From Leptospirillum ferrooxidans C2-3 (GTDB lineage: Bacteria; Nitrospirota; Leptospirillia; Leptospirillales; Leptospirillaceae): DNA of 64,000 bases. The notes under the pieces are model-generated. The model searched no databases and was not told where the DNA came from. It worked only from the letters and a program-made list of their open reading frames with translations. Position 1 is the first letter of the stretch. Each line of letters starts with the position of its first letter. The translations under genes were made by a program, and so were the position numbers. The stretch is taken from contig NC_017094.1 in the NCBI RefSeq assembly GCF_000284315.1, positions 713,486-777,485 on the forward strand, in the 5' to 3' direction. This document shows positions 41,719 through 50,509 of the stretch, one piece after another.

Positions 41719-41907
41719 ATGTTGACAGGGCTTTTTGAACCACTCCATCTGATAGTGATTTTGGGAATTGTTCTCTTGGTTTTTGGAGGGAGGAAACTTC
41801 CTGAAATTGGTGCGGGAATGGGAAAGGCGATATCCAATTTTAGAAGAGCTTATAAGGATGAGCCTGAATCCGCAAAGGTAGAGTCTGATAAGTCTACGAA
41901 AGTCTAG
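41719..41907 (+). CDS. tatA: Twin-arginine translocase subunit TatA/E
   Basis: 62 residues: a single N-terminal membrane helix ([16 protein letters not shown]), the FG-hinge [14 protein letters not shown] amphipathic helix, and a short charged tail. TatA multimers form the passage for folded Tat substrates such as Rieske proteins and other redox enzymes. GAGCGGAGG precedes ATG 41719. No tatB or tatC is nearby. Confidence 0.93.
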   Translation: MLTGLFEPLHLIVILGIVLLVFGGRKLPEIGAGMGKAISNFRRAYKDEPESAKVESDKSTKV

Positions 41908-42099
41908 GATTGATGAAATTGATGGGGCAGGGACATTGATCCCTGTGAAGTCGGTGGGTGTATTTGACTAATTAGATTTGTGGGATGTTTTTGTTTGCCA
42001 TGTATTTCCTGTTTTGAGTAACCGGATTTTCCTCTGCTAAAGATTGCCCTTCGATAACCAGTATACCTCTTTGATCCCACAAAATGACCCAAGAAAAGA

Positions 42100-42130
42100 C
42101 CCTGGATATAGACTATCCAAGGCCTTTTGT
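42100..42130. terminator. Possible bidirectional terminator between tatA and globin
   Basis: CCTGGATA and TATCCAAGG arms around TAGAC form an imperfect stem; TTTTGTTTT follows on the plus strand and TCTTTT on the minus strand. It lies between the converging tatA and globin genes. The stem has a bulge, so confidence is modest. Confidence 0.4.
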
Positions 42131-42145
42131 TTTGTATGCGGAAAT

Positions 42146-42589
42146 TTATTTGGCTGAAATGGGTTGATATCTTGCTGGGTCCATTGACTTGGACGCTGCT
42201 TCTATCATGACAGATGCTGCGAGGTTATAGGCCTCACTCCATGCCTCGGCCATTTCCTTTGTCCAAGCGGGGCCAGCGAAATGAGCTAGTGTTTTCATCA
42301 GGCTATTCCCAACAATTGGATAATGCTCCGGTCTTGTATCGAACTTGATATGTCCTGACCCGAGTCTCTGGAGATAAGGTACAAGAGCATCAGGCTTATC
42401 GATATTGGAGGTGATATAGACGATGGAATCAAAAAGCCGCTGCGCTTGAACGCCCATTTCTGCTGGGAACATCTTCCTGACTTCAGGATGATCTGTGAAC
42501 ATCGTATTGTAGAAATACTCAGTGACTTTGCTGCCAAGAGGCGCGATTAATTGGGCACTTGCCTTGATAAGATCGGTGTTGATAGCCAT
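42146..42589 (-). CDS. Single-domain globin of flavohaemoglobin type
   Basis: 147 residues from ATG 42587-42589 (AGGAG upstream); an in-frame ATG 69 bases earlier would add non-family residues. It aligns with the haem domain of E. coli Hmp (from memory): B10 Tyr27 (EYFYNTMF), E7 Gln48 (GVQAQRLF), proximal F8 His80 (GSGHIKFDTRPEHY). B10 Tyr and E7 Gln are those that favour O2 binding and NO dioxygenation. No reductase domain is present, so electrons must come from another protein. Likely role: NO detoxification or O2 handling. An NsrR-like palindrome lies ~60 bases upstream. Confidence 0.9.
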   Translation of the reverse strand: MAINTDLIKASAQLIAPLGSKVTEYFYNTMFTDHPEVRKMFPAEMGVQAQRLFDSIVYITSNIDKPDALVPYLQRLGSGHIKFDTRPEHYPIVGNSLMKTLAHFAGPAWTKEMAEAWSEAYNLAASVMIEAASKSMDPARYQPISAK

Positions 42590-42649
42590 TTTTTCTCCTT
42601 TTACAAATACATTTACGATTAGACTTTTTTTACTGGGCAACTCGGTTAA

Positions 42650-42672
42650 ATGATGCATGCAACATGAATCAT
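42650..42672 (-). promoter_or_regulatory. NsrR-like palindrome upstream of globin
   Basis: ATGATGCATG (42650-42659) and CATGAATCAT (42663-42672) are inverted repeats matching at nine of ten positions around CAA, a 23-bp symmetrical site. It contains GATGCAT and its near-complement ATGAATC, the half-site type known for the NO sensor NsrR, which represses hmp in E. coli. It lies 61 bases before the globin start. The repeat is seen; the regulator is inferred and no nsrR gene is in the window. Confidence 0.5.
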
Positions 42673-43082
42673 AATAGTCAGAGTGTTATCACTTGTCAAT
42701 CTAGGATCTTCTGATGAGGGGAGATAAGGCTTTATGGAGAAAGATAAAGGGGAAATAAGAGGATCTGAGAAATAAAGGAGATTCCCCTGCGCTCACTCTT
42801 CATAATACTGTCCGAATGATGGGTTATTAAAGAGAAGGCAGTTTGAAATGGAATGACTCTTTATTCCTGCTTCGATTCAGACTGTGGTATTACTAGTTTG
42901 TGTGCGAAAAATAAGTGTGAAAACGCACTATTTTTCATGGCACTCATGTTGATTGTGGCGTAATAGTTCACCAGTAAAAGAAAAAAATTGATGGTATGAA
43001 TATTGCTTAAGGGATCTTGCAGATCTCTCTTCAATGGGGATGAGAGAAGATTGGACATCGTGTATTTTGGAGGATTTCATTA
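42673..43082. other. Divergent control region between globin and icd
   Basis: About 410 bases without a gene, AT-rich, holding a GTG-N8-CAC palindrome (42914-42929) nested in a longer imperfect inverted repeat (42902-42943), and the icd ribosome site GGAGG near 43067-43071. A TGGCAC at 42938-42943 resembles a sigma-54 -24 box, but the -12 box is poor (TTGAT). No short ORF is convincing. Confidence 0.5.
42914..42929. promoter_or_regulatory. CRP/FNR-family-like palindrome, icd side
   Basis: AGTGTGAAAACGCACT has the GTG-N8-CAC spacing of CRP-family operators and sits 154 bases before icd. It is flanked by AAAAATA and TATTTTT so that the whole can also fold as a hairpin. A related 16-mer occurs at 52336-52351 (10 of 16 bases identical). 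Confidence 0.4.
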
Positions 43083-44093
43083 ATGAAAAAGCATGTCATT
43101 ACAATGTTGCCCGGAGAAGGTACTGGACCGGAAATCTGTGAAGCCGTGAGAAGGGTCATTGACCACAGTGGTGTTGATATCACTTGGGAATATGAAGAGA
43201 TCGGTCTCGATTGCCTTAAGGAGCATGGCACGCTTTTACCAGAGAAAACCATTAAATCGATCGCAAAAAACAAGATCGCTATCAAGGGACCAACGACCAC
43301 TCCCGTTGGAACAGGACACAAGAGCGCAAATGTGACTCTTCGGAAGATGTTCGATCTCTATGCAAACGTACGCCCTGCCAAATTGATCCCTGTTTTAAAG
43401 CGCCCATGGGATAAAATCGATATTCTCAGTTTCAGAGAGAATACAGAGGATTCCTACGCGGCAATCGAACATATGGTTTCTGACGAAGTGGCCCAGTGTC
43501 TTAAAGTCATCACTTGGCCAGGGTCGATTCGTATTGCCGAGTTTGCTTTTAAATGGGCCAGAGCCAATAACAGGAAAAAGATGCAGTGCGTTCACAAGGC
43601 CAATATCATGAAAATGACCGACGGTCTTTTCTTGGAGGCTTTTCGTGAAGTTGCAAAGAATTATCCGGACATCGTTGCGGAAGACATTATTGTCGATAAC
43701 TGCTCAATGCAGCTCGTGCGTAATCCTGGCCAATTCGACTGTTTAGTACTTCCTAACCTCTATGGAGATATTCTCTCTGATCTTTGTGCAGGATTAGTCG
43801 GCGGTCTTGGCTTTGCTCCTGGTGCCAACATTGGTGATAACTGCTCTATCTTTGAAGCTGTTCATGGTTCAGCTCCAAAATATGCCGGCATGAAAAAGGT
43901 GAATCCTTCCGCCGTTCTTCTGTCTGGTGTAATGATGTTGAAGTGGTTGAACGAGCATGAAGCCGCAACCCGAATTGAAAAGGGTGTGGACAAGGTTTTG
44001 GCCGAAGCAAAACATCTGACTTATGATGCGGGCGGGACGGCTTCTACTGACGAATATGCTGACGCCATTATCAAGGCAATGGAAACCGTTTAA
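43083..44093 (+). CDS. icd: Isocitrate dehydrogenase, Thermus-type, catalytic polypeptide
   Basis: Oxidative decarboxylation of isocitrate, or in the reductive TCA cycle the reverse carboxylation of 2-oxoglutarate. 336 residues: IPG-like start TMLPGEGTGPEI, substrate motif GHKSANVTLRKMFDLYANVRP, SFRENTEDSYAAIEHM, KANIMKMTDGLF, NLYGDILSDL and FEAVHGSAPKYAG. It matches the first ~340 residues of the Thermus thermophilus enzyme (about 495 residues) closely, as recalled from memory, but stops where Thermus continues into a further domain. That domain is found in the next gene, 27 bases downstream. GGAGG is nine bases before ATG 43083. Confidence 0.92.
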   Translation: MKKHVITMLPGEGTGPEICEAVRRVIDHSGVDITWEYEEIGLDCLKEHGTLLPEKTIKSIAKNKIAIKGPTTTPVGTGHKSANVTLRKMFDLYANVRPAKLIPVLKRPWDKIDILSFRENTEDSYAAIEHMVSDEVAQCLKVITWPGSIRIAEFAFKWARANNRKKMQCVHKANIMKMTDGLFLEAFREVAKNYPDIVAEDIIVDNCSMQLVRNPGQFDCLVLPNLYGDILSDLCAGLVGGLGFAPGANIGDNCSIFEAVHGSAPKYAGMKKVNPSAVLLSGVMMLKWLNEHEAATRIEKGVDKVLAEAKHLTYDAGGTASTDEYADAIIKAMETV

Positions 44094-44120
44094 TCTCTAT
44101 CGAGAATAAGGAGAATTACG

Positions 44121-44468
44121 ATGCTTACAGAAGCAACCAGCAGACGGGCAAAACGGCCTGCAAAACCCGTCACTCTAGTCGGCGTGGATGTCTATATCAT
44201 CACAGAAGATGGTATTCCAAATTTTGATGATTATGGGGCCTTCAAGATTGAGTTCATCTCAAACAGGGGAACCAAGGTTTGGCCAGGGTATGTCAGCCCG
44301 GATTTGATGATGGTCAACTGGTATCGATGCCGATTTATGGCAAAGGGTCCCGTTACGGATGCAGATGTGGATGTTCTGCTTGCGAACCTGACCAAAAAAT
44401 GGAAATGGTCTGCAGCTCAAAAGCTTTGGAATTACGGAGATGAAGCTGGTTTCAGCAAAGCCTACTGA
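44121..44468 (+). CDS. Separate C-terminal domain of Thermus-type isocitrate dehydrogenase
   Basis: 115 residues with no membrane segment. It corresponds to the extra C-terminal domain fused to Thermus thermophilus isocitrate dehydrogenase. Shared elements (Thermus recalled from memory): VGVDVYI (VGVDVFV), FKIEFISNRGTKVWP (FRLKMISNRGTQVYP), WYRCRFM (HYRCRFL), and the end QKLWNYGDEAGFSKAY (EKLQEFDGEPGFTKAQ). It has its own ribosome site (AAGGAG) and ATG at 44121, so it is a split subunit rather than a frameshift remnant. Probably binds the icd product and affects assembly or regulation; the Thermus domain's role is not well understood. A strong terminator follows. Confidence 0.85.
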   Translation: MLTEATSRRAKRPAKPVTLVGVDVYIITEDGIPNFDDYGAFKIEFISNRGTKVWPGYVSPDLMMVNWYRCRFMAKGPVTDADVDVLLANLTKKWKWSAAQKLWNYGDEAGFSKAY

Positions 44469-44483
44469 TTTCTAGCTACTTTA

Positions 44484-44522
44484 AAGGGGATCGGGGGATT
44501 TATCTCTCGATCCCCTTTTTTT
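44484..44522. terminator. Intrinsic terminator (probably bidirectional)
   Basis: AAGGGGATCG (44484-44493) and CGATCCCCTT (44508-44517) form a perfect stem, followed by a run of T on the plus strand and preceded by TTTAAA on the other. It closes the icd pair and the oppositely oriented NtrC-type gene. Confidence 0.85.
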
Positions 44523-45912
44523 ATCCTCCCTCTTTGATTCTTCGATCCAGTGCCCATCTGCTAATTCCCAGAAATTTGGCGGCCATTGTCTTTTTTCCAT
44601 TCGAATGTGCGAGTACTTTTGCGATCAGTTCTCGTTCGTGGCTTTCAAGAGAATCCGCTCCAATCCGGAATGGAATAGCCAGTTCCTGTTGATCTGAATG
44701 TTTTTCCGAAGATTTATCCTCTCCTGATATGTTTTTTTTGCATTGTAATTCTGCAGGAAAATGCTCACATTCCAATTGGGTTCCAGAACAATAAAGCACA
44801 GCGCGCTCTATCAGATTGGATAGTTCCCTGATATTTCCTGGAAAGTCGTAGCTGATTAGAAGCTGCTTTGCTGATGGTGAAATTCTATGGATCTTTTTTC
44901 GAAAAATTTGCGCTGATTTATATAAGAACTTCTCTGAAATCGGGATGATGTCTTTACGCCTTTCTCGAAGCGGAGGGATGGGAAGGACAACGACATTCAA
45001 GCGATAGAAGAGATCTTCCCTGAAAGTCCCATTTTTAACCGCTTGTCTCAGATCTCTATGTGTTGCAGCCATAAAACGGACATTCACAGGAAACTGTGCG
45101 CCTCCACCCACTCGTCGGATGGTTCTCTCCTCAATAACCCTTAATAATTTTGCCTGAAGGGGGAGAGGTAAGTCTCCGATCTCATCAAGAAGAACGGTTC
45201 CCCCATCGGCAAGTTCGATCAACCCAACTTTTTTTCCGGAAGCTCCGGTAAAAGACCCTTTCTCATAACCAAACAGTTCGCTTTCGAATAGCTCTGAAGG
45301 AATCGCGGGGCAGTCCACTTCTATGAAAGGCCGGTTTCCAAGTGGTCCGTTGTAGTGTAGGACTTTTGAAACGTATTCTTTTCCGCTACCTGTTTCTCCT
45401 TGAAGGAGAACAGTCACTTGATCATTACTTGCAAGATCCCGGACCTGTTTTTTGAGGTGCAGGCTTGTTTCACTTTCGGCAACCATATGTTCAAGTGCGT
45501 AACGCTCAGATTCTTTTCCGGTCCAATACCGTGCCTCTCTTGAAAGAGAGAGAAATCGTGTTGCATTGGCCAGTGATAGCAAGAGTTCATCCATGTCGAT
45601 ACTCTTTGTGACAAAATCAAAGGCTCCAAGTCGCATGGCCTCTACCGCATCCTTAACAGTACCCCTCGCAGTGAGTACGACAACAGGAATTTCCGAATCC
45701 TGGCTTCTGACTTCCTTTAAAACGTCGAGCCCGGACATTCCGGCCATGACCATATCGAGGATCAGAATATCGGGATTGAATTTCTTGAGCATTCCAATCC
45801 CTTCCTCTCCATTACGCGCTGTCTGGACGAGGTAACCTTTTTCCGAGAGTTTTATCGAAAAAGCTTCCCGAATAGAGGGCTCATCTTCTATAAATAAGAT
45901 ATTGGCAATCAT
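44521..45912 (-). CDS. NtrC-family sigma-54-dependent response regulator
   Basis: 463 residues. Receiver with Asp53 (DILILDMVMAGMSG), AAA+ domain with Walker A GETGSGKEYVSKVLH, sigma-54 loop in the variant form GSFTGA (EKGSFTGASGKK), Walker B GTVLLDEIGDLP, and a C-terminal Fis-type helix-turn-helix (NGKKTMAAKFLGISRWALDRRIK). Its ATG overlaps the stop of the kinase gene by four bases. It is the last gene of the dabB-dabA-kinase-regulator series on the minus strand, so a role in carbon or energy sensing is possible (context inference). Confidence 0.92.
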   Translation of the reverse strand: MIANILFIEDEPSIREAFSIKLSEKGYLVQTARNGEEGIGMLKKFNPDILILDMVMAGMSGLDVLKEVRSQDSEIPVVVLTARGTVKDAVEAMRLGAFDFVTKSIDMDELLLSLANATRFLSLSREARYWTGKESERYALEHMVAESETSLHLKKQVRDLASNDQVTVLLQGETGSGKEYVSKVLHYNGPLGNRPFIEVDCPAIPSELFESELFGYEKGSFTGASGKKVGLIELADGGTVLLDEIGDLPLPLQAKLLRVIEERTIRRVGGGAQFPVNVRFMAATHRDLRQAVKNGTFREDLFYRLNVVVLPIPPLRERRKDIIPISEKFLYKSAQIFRKKIHRISPSAKQLLISYDFPGNIRELSNLIERAVLYCSGTQLECEHFPAELQCKKNISGEDKSSEKHSDQQELAIPFRIGADSLESHERELIAKVLAHSNGKKTMAAKFLGISRWALDRRIKEGG

Positions 45913-47882
45913 TTATCCTCCTGTTTTACCGGCAACCACACTGTTGCCCTGACGCCCTGCCCAGAAGGGCTTTCTATAGAGATTTTCCCTTGATGTCTGT
46001 CGACAATATCTCTTGTAATGGAAAGTCCAAGCCCCACTCCTTTGGCTTTTCCATACGTGAAAAATGGCTCATGAAGTCTTTTCAGGATATGGTCTGGAAT
46101 TCCTTTTCCGGAGTCTGTAATCATTATATTAATGCCTTTTTTATCGTGATGGAGGCAGGGTTTCATGCCGATGGTAATGCTCCCTCCCTCTGGCATAGCG
46201 TCAATAGCATTCATCATGAGGTTCAAAAAGACCTGTTGAAGAGGACCACGTGCTCCCTCTATTGGTTCAATGGGGTCTTCAAGAGAAAGTGAAAAATGAA
46301 TTTTAGACTTACGGAATGCCTGGGCAAGGAGAGAATGTGCATCTTCGACCAGATCCACCAGATCGAGAAGTTGAAAGTCAAAGGATTTGGGTCTCATGAC
46401 GGAAAGATGGGACTCCAGTAATTCATCAATCCTTCTGGCTTCCCCGGCGATCAGCTGAACCTGTCTTCTCAACTCCTCTGGAAGTTTATTTGACGCTCCA
46501 ATATGATCTGCGAGACTCCCCATTCCAATGAGAGGATTCCTGATTTCGTGAAGCAGTCCTCCTGAAAGTTGACCCACCAGCTTGATCTGTTCTGTCTGTC
46601 TGAGTGCCTCGAGTAACTTTTCTCTCTCGGAAAGGTCGGTGAGAATGGAAAGAAAATATCGAATGGTATTGTCAGGATCCATAACGGGGCTGATATTTTC
46701 CCAAACAAGAAATTCGGATTGGTTTTTTTGCCGGTTGATAAACCTCCCGACAAAGGATTTTCCGGAAAGTAATGTTTGCCATAACAAGTTATAGAAATCT
46801 GGACTTTGTCGTCCCGATGAAAGTAATGCGGGGGTTTTTCCGATGGTCTCTTCCCTGGACCATCCGGACATTCTTTCCATTGCCGGATTCCATTCAAGAA
46901 TAATGCCGTTTTTGTCAGTGAGAATCACCCCATCTTGAACTTGAGCGAAAAGTCTTTTATAGAGGGATAATTGGGTTTCTTCTCTTTTCCATCGATCAAG
47001 AATTGTTGCGAAGGTGTTGGCCACTGTTTCAAGGAAATCGATTTCCCTGGCATCAAAACTACGAGCGGAAACAGTATGGATGCTCATTGCGCCGAGAACT
47101 TGTCCCTGAAACATCATGGGTACGCTGACACCTGAGCGAACATGATGACTTGAGAGGAGAGTCGATGGTGAGAATCGGTGCTCGACACCCATGTCCCGAA
47201 CAATGACCGCCTTCTTTTCCCGGATGGCAAAACCAGCCTGTGAATAAATGCCCCCTTCCTGGACATAACTCCCAACGAGTCCTTCCTGCCATCCTACCCC
47301 GGCAAGAAGATGCAGGAGTGGATCAGAATCCCCAGGAATGAGAATCTTGCAAAACTCAACATTTAAAGCTGTGGCCGTTTCTCTGGAGGTGAAATCCGCG
47401 ACATCCTTGAGTGAGGCCCCACTGACAGCCAGATGGGCAATTTTACCGAGGACTGCCTGATATCGACTGATTATGAGGCTTTCCCTTGATTGTGTTTCGA
47501 TATCGGTCATGTCTTGAATATGGGCAAGAAAAACAGCTGGATCCATAGATCCCTTTTCAACCGCAAAGACTCTGCAGAGGATGATATGGGGGAGTCCATC
47601 CCGGTCTTTGGTCTGGTATTGTGTGATGGATTCCTTTTCATATTTTTCGGAGAAGGTAAAAGATAATATTTCATCAGAAAGAAGAGGAAATCCTTTTTTT
47701 TCGACTCTCAAGCCATTGGACATGGTTTCGAAAAGTGGAGTTTTGAAAAGAGCTTTCTTATGGGCATTGAATATGCATATTCCAATGGGCAAGGATCTCT
47801 CACCAATTTTCGACGGGAGCTGATCCAACGGAAGAGGGTACATAGTATTGGGACCAGATTGGATTTTTCGGTTTTTGCTCAT
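45909..47882 (-). CDS. Soluble GAF/PAS sensor histidine kinase (NtrB-like)
   Basis: 657 residues from ATG 47880-47882 (GAGG eight bases upstream; a GTG six codons earlier is possible). No membrane helix, so it senses a cytoplasmic signal. Order: N-terminal PAS-like region, GAF domain (~140-290; GVSVPMMFQGQVLGAMSIHT), PAS with PAC (~300-420; DGVILTDKNGIILEWNPAMERMSGWSREE in outline), then a HisKA-type domain with His in GGLLHEIRNPLIGMGSL and a HATPase_c with NLMMNAIDAMPEGG, DSGKGIP and GKAKGVGLGLSI. Partner of the downstream regulator by overlap. Confidence 0.92.
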   Translation of the reverse strand: MSKNRKIQSGPNTMYPLPLDQLPSKIGERSLPIGICIFNAHKKALFKTPLFETMSNGLRVEKKGFPLLSDEILSFTFSEKYEKESITQYQTKDRDGLPHIILCRVFAVEKGSMDPAVFLAHIQDMTDIETQSRESLIISRYQAVLGKIAHLAVSGASLKDVADFTSRETATALNVEFCKILIPGDSDPLLHLLAGVGWQEGLVGSYVQEGGIYSQAGFAIREKKAVIVRDMGVEHRFSPSTLLSSHHVRSGVSVPMMFQGQVLGAMSIHTVSARSFDAREIDFLETVANTFATILDRWKREETQLSLYKRLFAQVQDGVILTDKNGIILEWNPAMERMSGWSREETIGKTPALLSSGRQSPDFYNLLWQTLLSGKSFVGRFINRQKNQSEFLVWENISPVMDPDNTIRYFLSILTDLSEREKLLEALRQTEQIKLVGQLSGGLLHEIRNPLIGMGSLADHIGASNKLPEELRRQVQLIAGEARRIDELLESHLSVMRPKSFDFQLLDLVDLVEDAHSLLAQAFRKSKIHFSLSLEDPIEPIEGARGPLQQVFLNLMMNAIDAMPEGGSITIGMKPCLHHDKKGINIMITDSGKGIPDHILKRLHEPFFTYGKAKGVGLGLSITRDIVDRHQGKISIESPSGQGVRATVWLPVKQEDK

Positions 47883-47960
47883 TTGAGCGTCCTCTACCAC
47901 TATTAAGCCAATTGCAATGGTCCGGCTAAAACCTTATTTAGGTTCATAAAGCAACCTCAA

Positions 47961-47989
47961 GGGCCGGAGGAGGTCTTCTCCTCCGGCCC
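47961..47989 (-). terminator. Perfect 12-bp hairpin after dabA
   Basis: GGGCCGGAGGAG (47961-47972) and CTCCTCCGGCCC (47978-47989) pair perfectly around a five-base loop. On the minus strand it lies about 50 bases after the dabA stop and before the kinase gene. The following bases (TTGAGGTTGCTTT) are only moderately T-rich, so it may end most dabBA transcripts while letting some through, or it may stabilise the dabBA message. Confidence 0.65.
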
Positions 47990-48037
47990 ATCCTAAGGCA
48001 AACCGCTGTTTTTATGGAGATTGGAATCTTGCATGAT

Positions 48038-50509
48038 TCAAGTGATCTCCAGCCATGTTCCATTGGAGATCCTTTGATGGAGCCTTCCATCACTATCCAT
48101 GTTGAAGAAGTAAAGCCATTCGTTTTCAATCAGTTCCCTGACAAGGGTGTGTTTTTTGATGACTTCTTCAATGGGAGATTGTGGTGCTTCAATGACAACA
48201 TGAAGACGAATGGGTTCATGAATCCATTCTCTTCCGTTATGAAGCGACTGCATGGCAAGTCCTGTTCTCAGATCTCCTGCGTTGCCTTCAAGCACACCGA
48301 TGGAACCGCCGACAACATTATGCAAAACCTTGTTTCCACTTCCATATAACCGATTATCCACCATTGATCCGAAGTACTGCATGTTAATCCAGTTTGCCAC
48401 GACCATTGGTGCACTCATGATCAGTTCAAGCGTTTTGAATTCAGGATCGTTTTGCCAAGTATAATTATGCAGGAAGGCTCTTCCGGAAAGATTGATCCCG
48501 ACCGTTCTGCTTCTGGGTGCTGCGATAAAAGCCGCGTTTCCAGCTAATCCCCATTCTGGCCGCACTTCAGACCAGTCATTGGCCCTTCTCCTGAGGTTAT
48601 CTGTAATTTTTTCAGGAGAAAGCTCTTTGATTCCAAGGAGACCCGCCCTTTCGATCCTGCTGATTTGCCCTGCCTGAAAAAGCCATGTTTCAAGGCGAGC
48701 AAGACTTTCTCCCAAAGATGTCGGAAGTGACTGTATGTCAAAGAGCGTGACATTATCGGTGGTTGTATCATGGAGTGCCGGTATGAAGAATGTGTCATCC
48801 GGAATAACAATCCCTTTATCAGATGCAAGCTGTTTTCGGGTGTCTGGATCGTTTAATAATGCTGCGGCAACCCTTGCGCTGACTTCGCCCGTTTGTCCGG
48901 CACACGCTCCGCAATCGAGACCGGTTGCCTGAGGGTTATTCAGTGTGCTGCTTCCGTGGCCAACCAAAAGTACGATGGGTGAAAAATTCCGGACAAGGCC
49001 CATGTTTTTGAGAATAAACTCTGCAACATTTGCTCTTTCATGTTCCGGGATTCCTGATTCAAGCTCTTTTCCTGTTGCGGAGAGTTCAGGACCTTTTCCC
49101 AAGGCGGGAGACATCCTCTGGAGTTCTTTGGTCTTTAACCCTTTCAGGTTAGGGTGAGCGACTGGTCGGCTCCAGCCCATTGTGTTTCCGATGAGCTTCG
49201 CCGCAGACAGCATTCCCACAGATTCAACAAAGGAGAAACAGGAAGCCGCTGATGTTTTGAATGTTTTCCATATATCGGATGCTCCTACCCGCAGATGCCG
49301 CTTGTTGAAGAGTTCTTCTAGCTCTGTTTTAGATGCTCCTTCTGGAATCTCCCTGATACGGTATGTCGGAGCAAATAAAATGGGAAGATGGTTTTTGGAC
49401 TTCGTGGCACCAAATGGAAGATATTCCACCAGCATGCCAAAAAATCCCGCAAACCCCAAAGTTTCTGCGGATGGCGCAACTTGCTCCAGTGCTCTCCGGA
49501 AGATTTCCGAGCGTACATCGATACAAAAAATGGCTTGCAGATCAGGTCGTATTTCCTTGACATCAGAGTTTAGGCTTGTTCTGATGGCATTTATCAAACG
49601 CTTTTGATAACCGAATTCAAGGGCTCTGTGAAGAACTGATTCTATCGGTTGCTCAGGAAGCGGTGATTGGGTCAGAAAATGATCTGCGGCATGCTTCCAT
49701 TTTAAGGAAATCTCCGGAGACTTTTTCATGATGAAAAGCAGAGCATCCCAGGACACCCTCACTGCAAGCAGATCTTTCGCCGAATGATTTTGTTCCTGTT
49801 TGAGCTGTGCCTGCCAATCAAGGTATCTTGCCCAAGCGGCCCACCCTGAAATGCTGAGGATGGCTTTGTGAAGATAGAGGTCAATCGCTTCAAAAGGGAG
49901 TTCAAGCTCCTGTATCGCCCATGAAATACAGTCGTCCGGGTTGTCCGGGAGTTTTTCCACCCATTTCCTGGTTTCAGAAAGACCCATTGCCCATGGGCTC
50001 TTATCAATTTTTGAGAATGCAACCCAACCGTTATATAAGGATTGGTTCCTAAAAGGATTTTTCCAGAGAGCTTGTCCCTCATCAAAATATGATGCGCAAT
50101 AGTGGCTGATTCTCTCGGTGATGAATCCGGACCAGTCTTGATGATCGTGTTCTGAAAGGATATCACTGAAAAGGGAAGCCGGCTTGATATTCTTTGTTGA
50201 ACCCTTTTCCATCTGCAGTTTGAATGTTTCCGCGCCACTGTGGATTCCTCGTTCCGATAACGCCATCTCAAGATCCTGATTGCTGATCTGACCTTTTTTC
50301 ATCTGCTCCAGGTAATACTCCCTGTCCATAAAGAGCCCTGTCCCTGTGAGCTTTAACAAGGTTTTTCCGGCTTTTTCGAACGGCTGGTCCCTGAGTCCAA
50401 AATAGGGGTTGACTGCCACAAAATTTTTGAGTGGCCATAGTGGAGCAATTTTTTGACAGGCAGCTTCTATTTTCTCACTGAGGTCAAGATATTCACTGGC
50501 CGTTTTCAT
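48038..50509 (-). CDS. dabA: Inorganic carbon uptake subunit DabA (DUF2309)
   Basis: Cytoplasmic, membrane-associated beta-carbonic-anhydrase-like subunit that, with DabB, drives one-way hydration of CO2 to bicarbonate. 823 residues, typical length. The predicted zinc site is complete: Cys329 and Asp331 in IFCIDVRSE, His518 in LLVGHGSST, Cys533 in GLDCGACAG. The His-Cys spacing of 15 is the same as in Halothiobacillus DabA (H524/C539, from memory). ATG 50507-50509 has GGGAGG upstream, in the end of dabB (four-base overlap). Expected in autotrophs that need to gather CO2, particularly at acid pH where bicarbonate is scarce. Confidence 0.95.
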   Translation of the reverse strand: MKTASEYLDLSEKIEAACQKIAPLWPLKNFVAVNPYFGLRDQPFEKAGKTLLKLTGTGLFMDREYYLEQMKKGQISNQDLEMALSERGIHSGAETFKLQMEKGSTKNIKPASLFSDILSEHDHQDWSGFITERISHYCASYFDEGQALWKNPFRNQSLYNGWVAFSKIDKSPWAMGLSETRKWVEKLPDNPDDCISWAIQELELPFEAIDLYLHKAILSISGWAAWARYLDWQAQLKQEQNHSAKDLLAVRVSWDALLFIMKKSPEISLKWKHAADHFLTQSPLPEQPIESVLHRALEFGYQKRLINAIRTSLNSDVKEIRPDLQAIFCIDVRSEIFRRALEQVAPSAETLGFAGFFGMLVEYLPFGATKSKNHLPILFAPTYRIREIPEGASKTELEELFNKRHLRVGASDIWKTFKTSAASCFSFVESVGMLSAAKLIGNTMGWSRPVAHPNLKGLKTKELQRMSPALGKGPELSATGKELESGIPEHERANVAEFILKNMGLVRNFSPIVLLVGHGSSTLNNPQATGLDCGACAGQTGEVSARVAAALLNDPDTRKQLASDKGIVIPDDTFFIPALHDTTTDNVTLFDIQSLPTSLGESLARLETWLFQAGQISRIERAGLLGIKELSPEKITDNLRRRANDWSEVRPEWGLAGNAAFIAAPRSRTVGINLSGRAFLHNYTWQNDPEFKTLELIMSAPMVVANWINMQYFGSMVDNRLYGSGNKVLHNVVGGSIGVLEGNAGDLRTGLAMQSLHNGREWIHEPIRLHVVIEAPQSPIEEVIKKHTLVRELIENEWLYFFNMDSDGRLHQRISNGTWLEIT

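Noticed and set aside
42938-42954. TGGCAC followed by TTGAT looked like a sigma-54 -24/-12 promoter for icd.
   Set aside because: The -12 element lacks the GC dinucleotide, and the distance to icd is about 130 bases; too weak to list as a promoter.
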